From Rachycentron canadum (Eukaryota; Chordata; Actinopteri; Carangiformes; Rachycentridae), in contig CM076648.1 of NCBI GenBank assembly GCA_038496675.1, forward strand, positions 19,092,365 through 19,156,364: DNA of 64,000 nucleotides, in the 5' to 3' direction. The notes under the pieces were generated by a model. The model worked only from the letters and a program-made list of their open reading frames with translations, made no database searches and was not told where the DNA came from. The position numbers were made by a program, and so were the translations under genes. Below, piece after piece: positions 42,001-50,130 of this stretch. How positions within the stretch are numbered: position 1 is the stretch's first letter; every line of letters starts with the position of its first letter.

Positions 42001-45000
42001 TTTTTTTTTCTGTCTGCTGGGCAATGTGCGGCTCATGGGGCATTTTCCAGTGTTTCAAAGGAGATTTTGAAGTGCACTGTAGGTGGTGGAAATGTGCTAG
42101 TGACAAAAACTGGGGAGAAAGTAAGCGGGTGGAGATTTTTTTGTGCGAGTTGCCTTCAGAATGCATTCAAACAATGTCAGACATGAAAAATTCAGCCTAT
42201 TCTCATGTCTAAATGATGCCTCCAGTGCATGTGCTGCTCACATATTCACATTTCTCCTGTTTGTACAGCTGAAGGGAAACAAGGACAGCAGGGACAAGCT
42301 TGAATTTTCAAAAGTTTTCCCAAAGAATATTAGGTCAGATGAGGAGGAGTGGGAGATAAGGTTGTTGCCACAGGGGACATTTTGTACTGTTTCTTAATAA
42401 AGGCAGAGAAGACACTGTGTAAATGGTATATCATCCTATTGTATAAAACACTGGACAAGTAGTAAGTTCACATTTGTTGGCTAATGTTTGCTTATTCTGT
42501 GTATGTATCTCCACAGCCGTGCTACGAGCGGGTAAAGGACTGGCTTAATGAGAACCTGGTGGCACTTTGGATCTTTGCTCTATGCACAGCACTTACTCAG
42601 GTAATTACAGCTTCTGAGTTGTGGGAATAATTTTTTTCAGCAGTCATTAACATAGTTCTTGATATCCAGTCTCAGACGGAGGCTCTTACTTGGTGATAAA
42701 TAAACCTAATACTTCCACTATCCTTTGCGTTAAGCGCTGAGCGTAGGATTTCTTTGGACAGCAGGAGCTCGTATAAACCTCTTGTGTTCCCACTGAAGAC
42801 CACATAGAAGGGTTTTACTTTCCATAAAATTCTTTTATGTCCTCTCTAGCCAAGTGGTACGTGATGTGCTTCCACAATCTGAGAGGAGAAATTTACTGTT
42901 CTTGGAAATATTGATCACACAAGGCTCCTGTGATGCTGCAGGCTCATTTTAGTCACCTGTTAAGATTCTCAAGGCCCTTTTTGAAAATCCTACTGGTAGC
43001 AACATGAAACCAGAGAGAAGATGTAATCACAGCCGTATCTCAAATATCTGATGTTTGGCAGCCAACTCATTTAAGGCAAGGATAACAAAATATGTTCATG
43101 CATCTTTTGAAAGAAGAATCCACAAATTCTTCCTTATGCACATGAAAAGTTGAATCAAAATTAAGCTAAATACATTAACCCTGTGGTTTCTATCACGTTT
43201 ATTTTTATAAAATATTGATGTCAAACATTAAAATATGTAACATGGATTGTTCATCCTTCAATATTTGGTTAAGAAATTGTAGTATGAAAAAAGCTAAATG
43301 TTCTCATGTATCCTAGTTGTGTACAAAAAGTTTTAGAAAGAACGGTGCGGAGCCTACGAGAAGTGTTTCATCACAATTTCTAACAAGAAACAGCTCTGGC
43401 CCCGATGGGAATAACAGTCAAGGATCTACAGTAAAGTGCTAAAATCTATTGCAAATTCTATTAACACCAGCCATTCAGTGTAATACAGTGACGTGGTAAA
43501 GACGCAACTGATGATAATTCATTTACAAAGAATTAACTCTTTTAGGCTTCAACAATCAAACGAGAGTTTGAACCATGTAGTCTCAATCACGCGCACAGTC
43601 ACTTCGCAAATTTGACCTCAGAACAGACATAACTTTGTGGGAAAAATCTCTTGCATCAGGTTTCTTTGTTGCTCACATATTTGTTAATAGTCAGCTAGTC
43701 CGTTTATCTTTAAGTAACAGTGCCCATAGGTCGACTGAAGAAAATATAAAATGGTATTTCCTTGTCCAGCTAGATATTGAAAGGTCTCTCAAAATAAAAT
43801 TAAAAAGGTTCTGCAGCTGATTGTCACTGCCACTAGATGTTGCAATAAACCACCAGTATGTCAGACCTGCACAAATGCTCCCTTGGCCACAACTCCCCTC
43901 CTTTTCCAAACAAGATGTTAGGAATCACAGTAAAATCGGCCACTAAACACACACAGTTAAATAAAGTTACCCTGTGCACGAAGAGCCAACAAATACAGTC
44001 ACAACCTTTAGCCACAAGCTAGCATAGGCTGATATGCTCCACAGCAGCGCTGACAGTTAGCCAGCTAGCCATAGCAACATTAGTCAAACTCATTTATAAT
44101 ATGGATGACAGCAAGTTAGCAAACATTATGAAGGACAGAAGAAAAGCCGAGCCCAGCTAGAAAATTTAGAGTCAGCATTGGCTCCTCGGACCGGGGAAGG
44201 ACTCCACAGCAGCCGCGGTCTCAGGAACCACATGGCGGAGCGGGTGGATGTTTCACGGGACCCGGCATGTGAACCATTATTGTCCTTGCTCTGCGCCTCC
44301 TCTCTGTCGGTCCAGGATCCGTTTAGACGAAAATAACCGTCGTTTCTGCCGTTGAGACGATTCTCGACGGTCGCGTGCACCTGGAAGCCGCGTCAGACGG
44401 CGCGCGGGCGGCGCCTGTGAGTTTCCAAGCGTCACGAGCGCCAACGGTGAAACAGGATGGAGTCACCTGCACTAATAAGCACGTGCCGCCAAATCACAGA
44501 CCAAAAAAAAAAAAAAAAAAAAAAACAGAGAAACTCAGACTTACAATACCTGCACAAAGCACCATTTTTCTACTATAGCTTTACTTAGAAAATAGTTCTT
44601 TGATGCTGTATTGATGTTTAAACTCTCCCTTACAGAACCAAACCATAGGCAAAGGTCTCCTCTCAAAAAGATAACAGACCCTGTGATTAAATCTGGTGTG
44701 AACACTGAATAAAGCAGTTTCATGATAAAAATCACTGCTTTTCTTAAGGAGGGGCTGCAAACTGAGCTGCCAAGGTTTGCTCACCGTTGCTCTGAAAAGT
44801 AATGGTGCAGACATCCGTGGATTAAAATTCTTCATCTGATTAAAATGTATCGTTAAAAATGGCCGAGATCTAAAGAGTGTTGTATATGTGTTATAATCGG
44901 ATAAAAAAAAGTTTTGAAAGTTTAGTTTTGAAACTTGCCAGAAGATTTGTGATAATGTAAGTACACAATCCAACAAAATATATGACACAGGTCAGGTCTT

Positions 45001-45865
45001 TTAAAGACATTTTAATGTGGAAAAGTTAAATAGTACACAATGTTTTTAAAGCCAACACAAAAATCTATGTTTTTATAACATTAAATAGCTGAATAAATAA
45101 CCATAAAATAAAAGTAACATGAATCCATAAAACTATTTTGTTATTATATTATTGTTTATTCAAGCTAACTTACATCATCACGACTATGTGGGTTTGGTTT
45201 GACTGTCCTAGCCACATAAGCAGTAACCTCACAACTGTCACATTGGCTCAGATGTTGATAAATCAATATTTTAACATGTATTATGTGTGTGTGTGTGTGT
45301 GTATATATATTAACATGTAAGAACACGGCCTCACCTTTAATCCAACCGAGCCACTATCAAACCTGTAAGAAAACTAACTGAGAATCTGTTTAAAATTTGG
45401 TAAAACAAAGAACGGATCACTAGAGATTGGTGTTTTATTTTGCATTTTCAGTTGAAACTGGGTACAATAAAGGAAAGAACAAATATACAACCTAACAGTA
45501 ATAATAAAAAGAAGAACATCCACATGCTTCAAGCTGTGTAATATTTAGTAAATGAATATTGCACACACTGGAATGTACAGATGCTCGTCTTATTATTAAC
45601 TAAGAAATAAATGTAATGAGATTTGAAACCAACACCATTAGAAGTGAATCTTTTGGACATTTATTGTCACACAGGTGGGCATTACGATACAGATAATGAG
45701 CCAAACAGATAGTAGAAGTCGTTTACATTTCACTGTGGCTTTACATAAGGACATCTAAAGGCATTAACGTCTGATTTGTTTCTTGTGTTTGTGCAGATCC
45801 TGGGCCTGGTCTTCTCCATGACAATGTTCTGTCAGGCAGTGAAAGTTGAAACCTTCTATGCCTAG
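1..45865 (+). CDS. tspan4: Tetraspanin-4, 3' six coding exons (partial gene)
   Basis: Joined exons 1-68, 13023-13097, 33316-33417, 35523-35654, 42517-42600 and 45797-45865 give 175 codons plus a stop in one frame, with canonical gt/ag at every internal junction. Seen in order: the end of TM2 with a GCLGC motif, TM3, then a large extracellular loop carrying the tetraspanin CCG signature, a PDSCC motif and two more cysteines (six in all), then TM4 and a short tail. Two N-glycosylation sequons (NHT, NTT) sit in the loop. Family knowledge: tetraspanins organise membrane microdomains with integrins and other partners, and TSPAN4 is linked to migrasome formation. The loop segments around CCGV, DWFEVYN, RVPDSCCLE and PGTWW agree with TSPAN4 better than with TSPAN9 or CD151, as I remember those proteins. 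The start codon and TM1 lie upstream of the window. Whether this is the tspan4a or tspan4b duplicate cannot be decided here. Confidence 0.93.
5056..5087. repeat. Perfect 13-bp hairpin
   Basis: The arm ttattctgtatac (5056-5068) and its exact reverse complement (5075-5087) flank a 6-nt loop, tttatc. The stem is AT-rich, so a structured RNA gene is unlikely. It may be a relic of a foldback element. Confidence 0.8.
5340..5810 (-). mobile_element. LINE (L2-like) ORF1 remnant with esterase-type C-terminus
   Basis: Read on the minus strand, 5684-5355 gives an open frame containing SGHLTNLTSDNMYSHIS, LSRWCPANDVGFADNW, then GRPGVIGRDGINPT and LISRNLA. I recognise this from memory as the C-terminal part of the SGNH/GDSL-like esterase domain in ORF1 of L2-type fish LINEs, which usually ends with an RDGIHPT-like block. 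Before it, in a shifted frame, TRVVEVESYLKLLAKNV also fits that ORF1. The copy is dead: frames shift, stops interrupt it, and the catalytic histidine position of the DxxH block is asparagine (codon at 5426-5424). It is an old 5'-truncated insertion inside a tspan4 intron. The LINE clade name is an inference. Confidence 0.65.
7913..8073. mobile_element. Foldback/MITE-like element with long inverted termini
   Basis: A perfect 24-bp inverted repeat (7935-7958 against 8028-8051) lies inside a unit whose outer ends are also inverted (ctctattc at 7913 and gaatagag at 8066-8073). Between arm and end, the two sides can be aligned only loosely. The 161-bp size, long arms and lack of coding capacity fit a non-autonomous DNA element. 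I could not find a clear target-site duplication. Confidence 0.65.
8432..8475. repeat. Fragment of a common fish dispersed repeat
   Basis: The stretch around accaattacatttattcaaa and actgtactta resembles the very common teleost motif built from 'taagtacatttactcaagtactgtactta'-like words. It is short and recognised from memory only. Confidence 0.4.
10443..10640. repeat. MITE-like repeat with inverted CCAAT foldback
   Basis: It opens with aaaggtcccatat and taaagtgagattt, words I associate with an abundant teleost non-autonomous repeat. It contains 14-bp perfect inverted arms agccaatcagaaga (10563-10576) and tcttctgattggct (10592-10605) around a 15-nt loop. Each arm holds a CCAAT box. The downstream 63-codon ORF from 10685 is probably part of the same repeat and has no recognisable domain. 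The boundaries are uncertain. Confidence 0.45.
12208..12229. repeat. Poly(A) run, 22 A
   Basis: Uninterrupted homopolymer. No retrocopy was recognised upstream of it. Confidence 0.9.
13023..13097 (+). CDS. tspan4: tspan4 exon: TM3
   Basis: This is a 75-nt, 25-codon exon with a pyrimidine-rich acceptor (tttttttgtgtctccag) and the donor gag|gtaaga. The product is a nearly uninterrupted hydrophobic helix (FFILLLLIFFLEILSIMLFF) followed by IYQDE. The glutamate inside TM3 is a tetraspanin hallmark. A 25-codon TM3 exon in phase 0 is the usual tetraspanin gene architecture. Confidence 0.95.
14105..14345. repeat. Degenerate dispersed repeat, 'GGGCTGCAA' family
   Basis: Words such as gattattgtaactg, caagaaaatgttcaaaacaa, tttgccaaagc and aacagtccta occur in the same order as in the better copy at 57653-57900 (cattattgaac, atttcacaaagccc, ccaacagtccaaaa). 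It is probably one member of a family very common in percomorph fishes. Divergence is high. Confidence 0.45.
15755..15774. repeat. Poly(A) run, 20 A
   Basis: Uninterrupted homopolymer in the second intron. No associated element recognised. Confidence 0.9.
16534..16562. repeat. Perfect 12-bp hairpin
   Basis: The arms gttaacctcaaa (16534-16545) and tttgaggttaac (16551-16562) enclose the 5-nt loop ggagg. Isolated; no element boundaries seen. Confidence 0.8.
21595..22000. repeat. Degenerate dispersed repeat, 'GAGCATGTTAGCATTTAGC' family, copy 1
   Basis: It shares ordered words with 53345-54005: ttggtgatca/ttggtgatgc, gttgacatttg, and a final section with tagcattta. Other words such as ctttggtttatgaccacata, cattgttattgtgagcatg and ttagcatttagcacaaagc are ones I associate with a large percomorph non-coding repeat family. 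No coding capacity; diverged. Confidence 0.6.
29652..29679. repeat. (CA)n microsatellite
   Basis: About 14 CA units in the second tspan4 intron, creating a THTHTH-type artefact in a forward ORF. Confidence 0.9.
33316..33417 (+). CDS. tspan4: tspan4 exon: first part of large extracellular loop
   Basis: This is a 102-nt, 34-codon phase-0 exon between ttttctcag and gat|gtaaga. It contains the amphipathic opening helices of the loop: IDHYAQRDLKKGLQLFGTEG, then NVGLTNAWMIVQTD. The NVGLTNAW...QTD run is a strong match to TSPAN4-type proteins. There are no cysteines, as expected before the CCG motif. Confidence 0.95.
33418..35522 (+). other. tspan4: tspan4 intron, about 2.1 kb
   Basis: Begins gtaaga and ends ggtgcag after a 13-T tract. 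The overlapping ORFs at 34.0-34.45 kb lie in sequence rich in ATGCA/TGCAT-like words (atgcatgcatctgg, catgcaaatgcaagtg) and have no recognisable product. A run of 12 A lies near 35256. No other features seen. Confidence 0.85.
35523..35654 (+). CDS. tspan4: tspan4 exon: CCG and PxSCC segment of large loop
   Basis: This is a 132-nt, 44-codon exon with a long T-tract before its acceptor (ggtgcag) and the donor gcg|gtaggt. It encodes FRCCGVTNHTDWFEVYN, then TTRVPDSCCLEYSDNCG, then LDNPGTWWTA. CCG and PDSCC plus the NCG cysteine supply five of the six loop cysteines that form three disulfides. N8 (NHT) and N17 (NTT) of the exon product are glycosylation sequons, at positions where I recall human TSPAN4 also having sequons. 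Confidence 0.97.
36747..36770. repeat. Poly(A) run, 24 A
   Basis: Uninterrupted homopolymer about 1.1 kb into the fourth intron in this window. It accounts for the poly-phenylalanine stretch in an antisense ORF. Confidence 0.9.
37170..37935 (+). mobile_element. Degenerate L2/CR1-type LINE reverse-transcriptase fragment
   Basis: Plus-strand frames, with shifts between them, spell ordered RT landmarks: SDLKTIVSHMNALTSFLDT, IVQPLLLPPLKKEVLSNQ, FKIPFLPSLLEKTF, KFQFGFR (about 37570-37592), FDTIDHT (about 37690-37712) and SCGIPLGLILDPLLF (37864-37908). These correspond to the finger and early palm blocks of L2/CR1-clade RTs, including the aspartate of the [AS]AFDT[IV]DH block. The trace is lost before the YxDD block, so the copy lacks part of the catalytic centre, and it carries many stops. 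It is an ancient dead insertion. Confidence 0.75.
40590..40640 (+). repeat. Possible retroelement 3' tail
   Basis: The sequence gacaggatcaataaagtatc followed by tatttatctatg resembles the '...aataaagtatctatctatc' termini of fish LINE/SINE copies. No body was recognised upstream. Confidence 0.35.
42517..42600 (+). CDS. tspan4: tspan4 exon: end of loop and first half of TM4
   Basis: This is an 84-nt, 28-codon phase-0 exon between ctccacag and cag|gtaatt. PCYERVKDWLNENL carries the sixth loop cysteine and the membrane-proximal helix. VALWIFALCTALTQ begins TM4. Spacing and phase match the neighbouring exons. Confidence 0.96.
44185..44490. promoter_or_regulatory. Intronic CpG island
   Basis: By hand count there are about 34 CpG dinucleotides in roughly 320 bp, the densest part being 44341-44440 (gccgcgtcag, cggcgcgcgggcggcgcc), while surrounding DNA is AT-rich with almost none. 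An E-box CACGTG is at 44481-44486. It could be an alternative or antisense promoter, or the GC-rich head of a dispersed repeat that ends in the 23-A run at 44503-44525. The minus-strand 84-codon ORF through it has no recognisable domain. Confidence 0.55.
44503..44525. repeat. Poly(A) run, 23 A, next to the CpG island
   Basis: Uninterrupted homopolymer 10-20 bp after the CpG-rich block. It could mark the 3' end of a retrotransposed sequence lying to its left. Confidence 0.9.
45282..45302. repeat. (TG)n microsatellite
   Basis: About nine to ten TG units followed by a short (TA)n run, in the last tspan4 intron. Confidence 0.85.
45797..45865 (+). CDS. tspan4: tspan4 terminal coding exon: TM4 end and cytoplasmic tail
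   Basis: After the acceptor ttgtgcag there are 22 codons (ILGLVFSMTMFCQAVKVETF then YA) and a TAG stop at 45863-45865. It completes TM4 and gives a tail of about ten residues. The FC cysteine at the membrane edge is a likely palmitoylation site. From memory, mammalian TSPAN4 ends in a tyrosine-cysteine-alanine motif; here the penultimate residue is tyrosine, so that last cysteine seems absent. Confidence 0.96.
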   Translation: MLGLVFSMTMFCQAVKVETFYA

Positions 45866-45934
45866 CAATTGACCTCTCTGCCATTCAGCACACTTGGATT
45901 GTTTCACATCAGAGAGGGACAGATATAGACCCAC

Positions 45935-45973
45935 CCTCCTCTTCCTCCTCTTCCTCCTCCTCCTCCTCCTCCC
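45935..45973. repeat. (TCC)n pyrimidine tract in the tspan4 3' UTR
   Basis: Imperfect tcc/ttcc repeats on the transcribed strand, 70 nt after the stop codon. Confidence 0.85.
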
Positions 45974-46309
45974 TGAACAGACTCTTTTCTCCAATGCTTG
46001 TCCTCTCTGTGACATTCGCTCTTGGATGTCACTGGTTCACAGTTTATCCGCTAACTATCAACAAGCACAGTGTCAGTGTAATACCTGAGTTGGTTACTAT
46101 GGTTTGCTGTGTGTCAAAAGCTAATTTTCTGTGATACATTTTATGAAGCAGTATTATTACATGTATAAAAAAAACAGTGTAACCCTTTTTTAATATGTGT
46201 TTTGTTTTAAATTATTTTCTGGTTTGTATGTGTTTTGAAAATCGGAGCTACAGTTGGGAAAGTGCACTGTGTGAAGTGCTGCAAGTGCATGTCTCCTACG
46301 ATGGTGTGT

Positions 46310-46315
46310 AATAAA
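46310..46315 (+). promoter_or_regulatory. tspan4: Poly(A) signal AATAAA of tspan4
   Basis: Canonical hexamer 445 nt after the stop codon, followed by T/G-rich sequence (cgttttggctcg and a downstream tgtcatcttgtc). It is the only canonical AATAAA seen between the stop codon and this point. Confidence 0.8.
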
Positions 46316-46977
46316 CGTTTTGGCTCGACTAAACAGCACATGTCATCTTGTCATTCCTCAACGGGAAACGCTGAAGGGCTTTATGTGTATTCCTGCTGCT
46401 GACACCATGGATGACAAACATGAGGGATGGTGGAAATTTGCCAGGAACCGGAATATTAAAATTTTATTTTAGTCCCTCTACTGAGACATGCTGGATTCAT
46501 TAAAATATTTTGTAGCACCTAACTAACCGGGCATTAATTAGATGTATCATATTTAATTAAAGGAACCCCTTTATAGCTTCATGCACTATGGAAAATGTGG
46601 CTTTTTTACTGGGTGGATTTACATGGGACATGAGAATTGCACCAACTACAATAAGACGATTCTATCAGTGGAATTTAAATGAACCAGTGCTGGATCCTCC
46701 AGACTGGCCTGGGGCAATTTTCCTCCCAGCACCAATCAGAGCACCAATGATAAAGATTCATCTGCAGGCTGTGAAGCCTCCTCTGGCCCTTTTGTGACTC
46801 CTTAAGTTCCTTTTTTTCTCTTTCTACCTTGGGCCGTCAAGTATAATCCAGGCTATAAGTACACCAGTGGCACACTTTGATGAAATATCCCCATAGAAAA
46901 AATGCTTTAAGAGATGTTTTCAGATGCAGTTTGAGGTCCAAGCACTGCAAGTGCTAGAACTCTTTACGCAGTTGTTA

Positions 46978-46980
<3 letters not shown>

Positions 46981-47009
<29 letters not shown>
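46981..47009. repeat. Poly(T) run, 29 T
   Basis: Uninterrupted homopolymer about 650 bp downstream of the tspan4 poly(A) site. Confidence 0.9.
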
Positions 47010-47011
<2 letters not shown>

Positions 47012-47188
47012 CTTAAAGTAATCTGGATCTCAGAGAGCAAAGTTCCCAGAGCAATCAAATCTGTGGAAATGTTTCAAATATCCTGAAGTCAGCTAAAGAA
47101 GTTACTCAAGTCAGCCACTAGGTGAAACAAGGGACATTATTTATTTTATTTTTTACTGTGAGTGTTCCTGGCTCACTTTTACCATTTG

Positions 47189-47216
<28 letters not shown>
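47189..47216. repeat. (AT)n microsatellite
   Basis: About 14 uninterrupted AT units. Confidence 0.9.
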
Positions 47217-47219
<3 letters not shown>

Positions 47220-48182
47220 ACAAGAGCTGTATTCAACATGCTATGTCTTCTGTTGTAAATTTAAAATTATGAGAAACTGTTGTGAAAATAAAAAAAAGGC
47301 AATAACTATTCCTTGCCATGAGACACTAAACTGGAGGTAAAGCATAAATAACACACATATTGATGTTGCTTGAGGTTGAAATCTTGTGAGCTCAGGTACA
47401 TTTATTTTAAGTTTGGCTGCTAGGACAAAAAGATGAGCAACACATAGCTGGCTAATAGTGCAACACTAGGGTGTATATATTCCTAAGTACCACCTGAGAC
47501 CTTACCCCAATATCATCTAAACAAAGTCTAAACTGATTCTATGGGACGCTAAAATCTAACCATTGTTGACATGTTCCGCGACTGGAACTGTGTTTATGTT
47601 TTTTCCTTCATTTATATCTATAAATCCTTGGGTGCCCCAGCAGCAGGGGATAATAGTGGCTCCATAGACACCACCAGTCAAAACAGAAGCTAAATAGAGA
47701 ACCCTTGGCTTACAATATGAGGCTGTTATGACCTGAACTCTTAGGGTGTGAGTAAGAAAAGAAGACCAGAAGGAGAAAAATTCCCCCACAAATGCAGCTG
47801 GAGACATTCAGAACATGTACAAACAAAGCTTAAACACTAAATCTTGAAACTGAACTGACAATATTGAATCATCAGTGTCACCAACACGGCAGCTCTTTGC
47901 AGCGGCGCTCCCATCAAGTGGTGACTGAAAGTATCATTGTCAGCTATGCTTGGTGACAGGCTGCAAAAGCCACAGAAACAATCACAATGTCACAACTGTT
48001 TTGCAAATGTGTGAGTGACTGCTGAGCTTGAACCTTACAAATAGCCTCAGCTCATGATTCTATTATCATAACATTTCAGTAACACACAGCTAAGCATCTG
48101 TTTTTCCAGCCATTTAACGCCTTTAACACTTCTGCTCTTGTGAAGATATTTCCAGAATCCTCAAAGACTCCTCTTACCACCC

Positions 48183-48186
<4 letters not shown>

Positions 48187-48234
<48 letters not shown>
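48187..48234. repeat. Poly(A) run, 48 A
   Basis: Longest homopolymer in the window, following ccgggt. Long enough that its exact length in the assembly should be doubted. Confidence 0.9.
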
Positions 48235-48236
<2 letters not shown>

Positions 48237-49854
48237 TTACTGTTCAGGTCTTTAAAGATTCTGGGATTTTTCACAGATCACCAAGTATTTATTTATTATA
48301 TTTATTTATTGGAAAAATTAGACTTGAATTTTATGCTAATTCAAGATAAGCACAAACTGGGACTGACAGAATGTTGTCTACGAAATTCATAGTGTGATGA
48401 TCATTTTAGTGTCTTTACAATCACATAATTCATGATTGTATACATTATTTGTTATATGTTCCTTTTATTAGGATTGTATATGAGAAAAAGCCTTTTAGGG
48501 CCAGCATGCATCACATGATCCTACAATTTCTTACAGCCCAGCACTGTACATGAGGGTCCTCCATGTTATCACGCTGCATAATGCTTCCATCAAGACAGCT
48601 TTGTAATATTCATTTTTCCAGCTGCAGGGTGCTGGATCTTATCCCAGCATGCACTGGGTGAGAGGCTAGGTGTATCACAGACAGAGGTCTCACATGGCCC
48701 ACATACAGACAACACGTACACTCACATTCACACGTTTTCTTTTATTCATACAGTATGTTCCTGTTAAACTGAGTCATTCTCCAGCAGATTTCCATCATAG
48801 CATATTTCAGCAACTGCCTCCGTCTCCCTAGAACATGTTGTTAAACTTAACCAACCAGCCTAGAAACCAACGGCGCAGACATAACACCATGTTTGATAAA
48901 GAGTTTAATGTGCAGCAGGATACAGCAGGGCTCCAAATGATGTCAGATCACACTCGGTTGTATTTTGAGATTTTTAGAAATAATGATATCTTAGACACCA
49001 GTTTGACTGATGGACCTGGACCCTTGGACCTGCTACAGTAACAGCTTGCAAGCTTCTATTTTGCTTTTCTCTTGCTTAACAGGTGCCCACAATAAATCCA
49101 CCATGGAGAGATTTAGTCTGAAAAAGCCAAGAGTGATGTAGACTATTTCCTCAGCTCTCTGACACCAAACCTAATACCACCAGCTTTTCACATATTGATT
49201 TTGGCTGTTTGGTCAGATATAAACTATAGACCTTTACACCTTTGTTTTCATGCAGCGCTTCAGACGGTCTTATTAAGAAATAAGTCATGTTTATGTGTGC
49301 AGCCTTTGAACACAGTTAGAGTCTCAAAAGGCTTCATAGAGCCAGCATTATGAAACAATAAATGAAAACAAACAAATCAAAACAATACATGAAAATGACA
49401 ATCCTCAACCACAAGCTCTCAGTGAGAGCAAGAACAAACTTGCTAAATTCTCATCACATAAATCAGACCCATCAACTGCTTTTCTCTTTAAATAAATTCT
49501 CTAAAATTAAAACAAGTGTGCATAAGCTTTTCACAGAACACAAGCACATGCTGTAGAGTGTGTACATGGGCCTGAGCTTAATGAGCCAGTGATCCCAGCA
49601 CAAAAGCTATGAAACAGTAAATATTCTGGTGAATAAGTTCTGCTAACACCACTGGTTGATGTGGCTTTAGAAGTATTTGCAGAGTATATGGTGAAGTTGA
49701 AATGTGCATGTCATAGAAAAAGGTTCAGAAAAACAAAGGCATGGACAAGGAGCAGTCAGAGTTGTGGATGGAGCACTGAGTGGGTTTACTGGACAGAGGA
49801 TTATTTTTCAGATTTCTCCTGAAAAATGCCACCGAAAGACACATTTTACAACCA

Positions 49855-50130
49855 GCGAGAAACACAAAATGACCACAAAGAGATGCAAAACCAAAAATCA
49901 CCAAGAGACCTAAAATGACAACAAAGAGACTCAAAATAACCACAAAGAGACTCAGTTGGATGACAAAAAAGTGCAATATGACCATGAAGACAACACAAAA
50001 CAAATGCAAAGTGACTACAAATAGATCCAGAGTAACTACAACGAGATTAAATAACAACCATTAAGCAAGTCAAATTGACTATAAAGAGATACAAAACAAC
50101 CACAAAGCAACACAAATGACCACCAACGGG
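49855..50130. repeat. Degenerate ~20-bp minisatellite
   Basis: Imperfect tandem units close to 'acaaagagactcaaaatgac' recur about a dozen times with scattered substitutions and indels (caaagagatgcaaaacc, caaagagactcaaaataacc, caaatagatccagagtaact, aaagagatacaaaacaacc). The antisense ORF at 50057-49725 with its repeated LFVVxL motif is simply this repeat translated. Confidence 0.8.

Larger units (their letters stand above)
35655..42516 (+). other. tspan4: tspan4 intron, about 6.9 kb
   Basis: Begins gtaggt and ends ccacag. It contains a 24-A run (36747-36770), a LINE reverse-transcriptase remnant (37170-37935) and a retroelement-like tail (40590-40640). The rest, including 38.0-40.5 kb and 40.7-42.5 kb, shows no feature I can support. 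Confidence 0.85.
42601..45796 (+). other. tspan4: tspan4 last intron, about 3.2 kb, with a CpG island
   Basis: Begins gtaatt and ends tgtgcag. The notable content is a GC- and CpG-rich block at 44185-44490 followed by a 23-A run (44503-44525), and a (TG)n tract at about 45282-45302. Other parts are AT-rich without features. Confidence 0.85.
45866..46335 (+). other. tspan4: tspan4 3' untranslated region
   Basis: The region runs from the stop codon to the expected cleavage site 10-30 nt after AATAAA. It is about 470 nt long and contains a (TCC)n-like pyrimidine tract at 45935-45973, T/A-rich stretches near 46160-46220, and no supportable ORF. The 3' end is inferred from the poly(A) signal only. 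Confidence 0.7.

Noticed and set aside
44126..44380. 84-codon minus ORF within the CpG island as a first coding exon
   Set aside because: Open frames are expected in GC-rich DNA and no homology or downstream exon was recognised. The island itself is reported instead.
46588..46797. 69-codon ORF just after the tspan4 poly(A) site
   Set aside because: Not similar to any protein I recognise, and downstream of transcription termination with no second poly(A) signal in good position.
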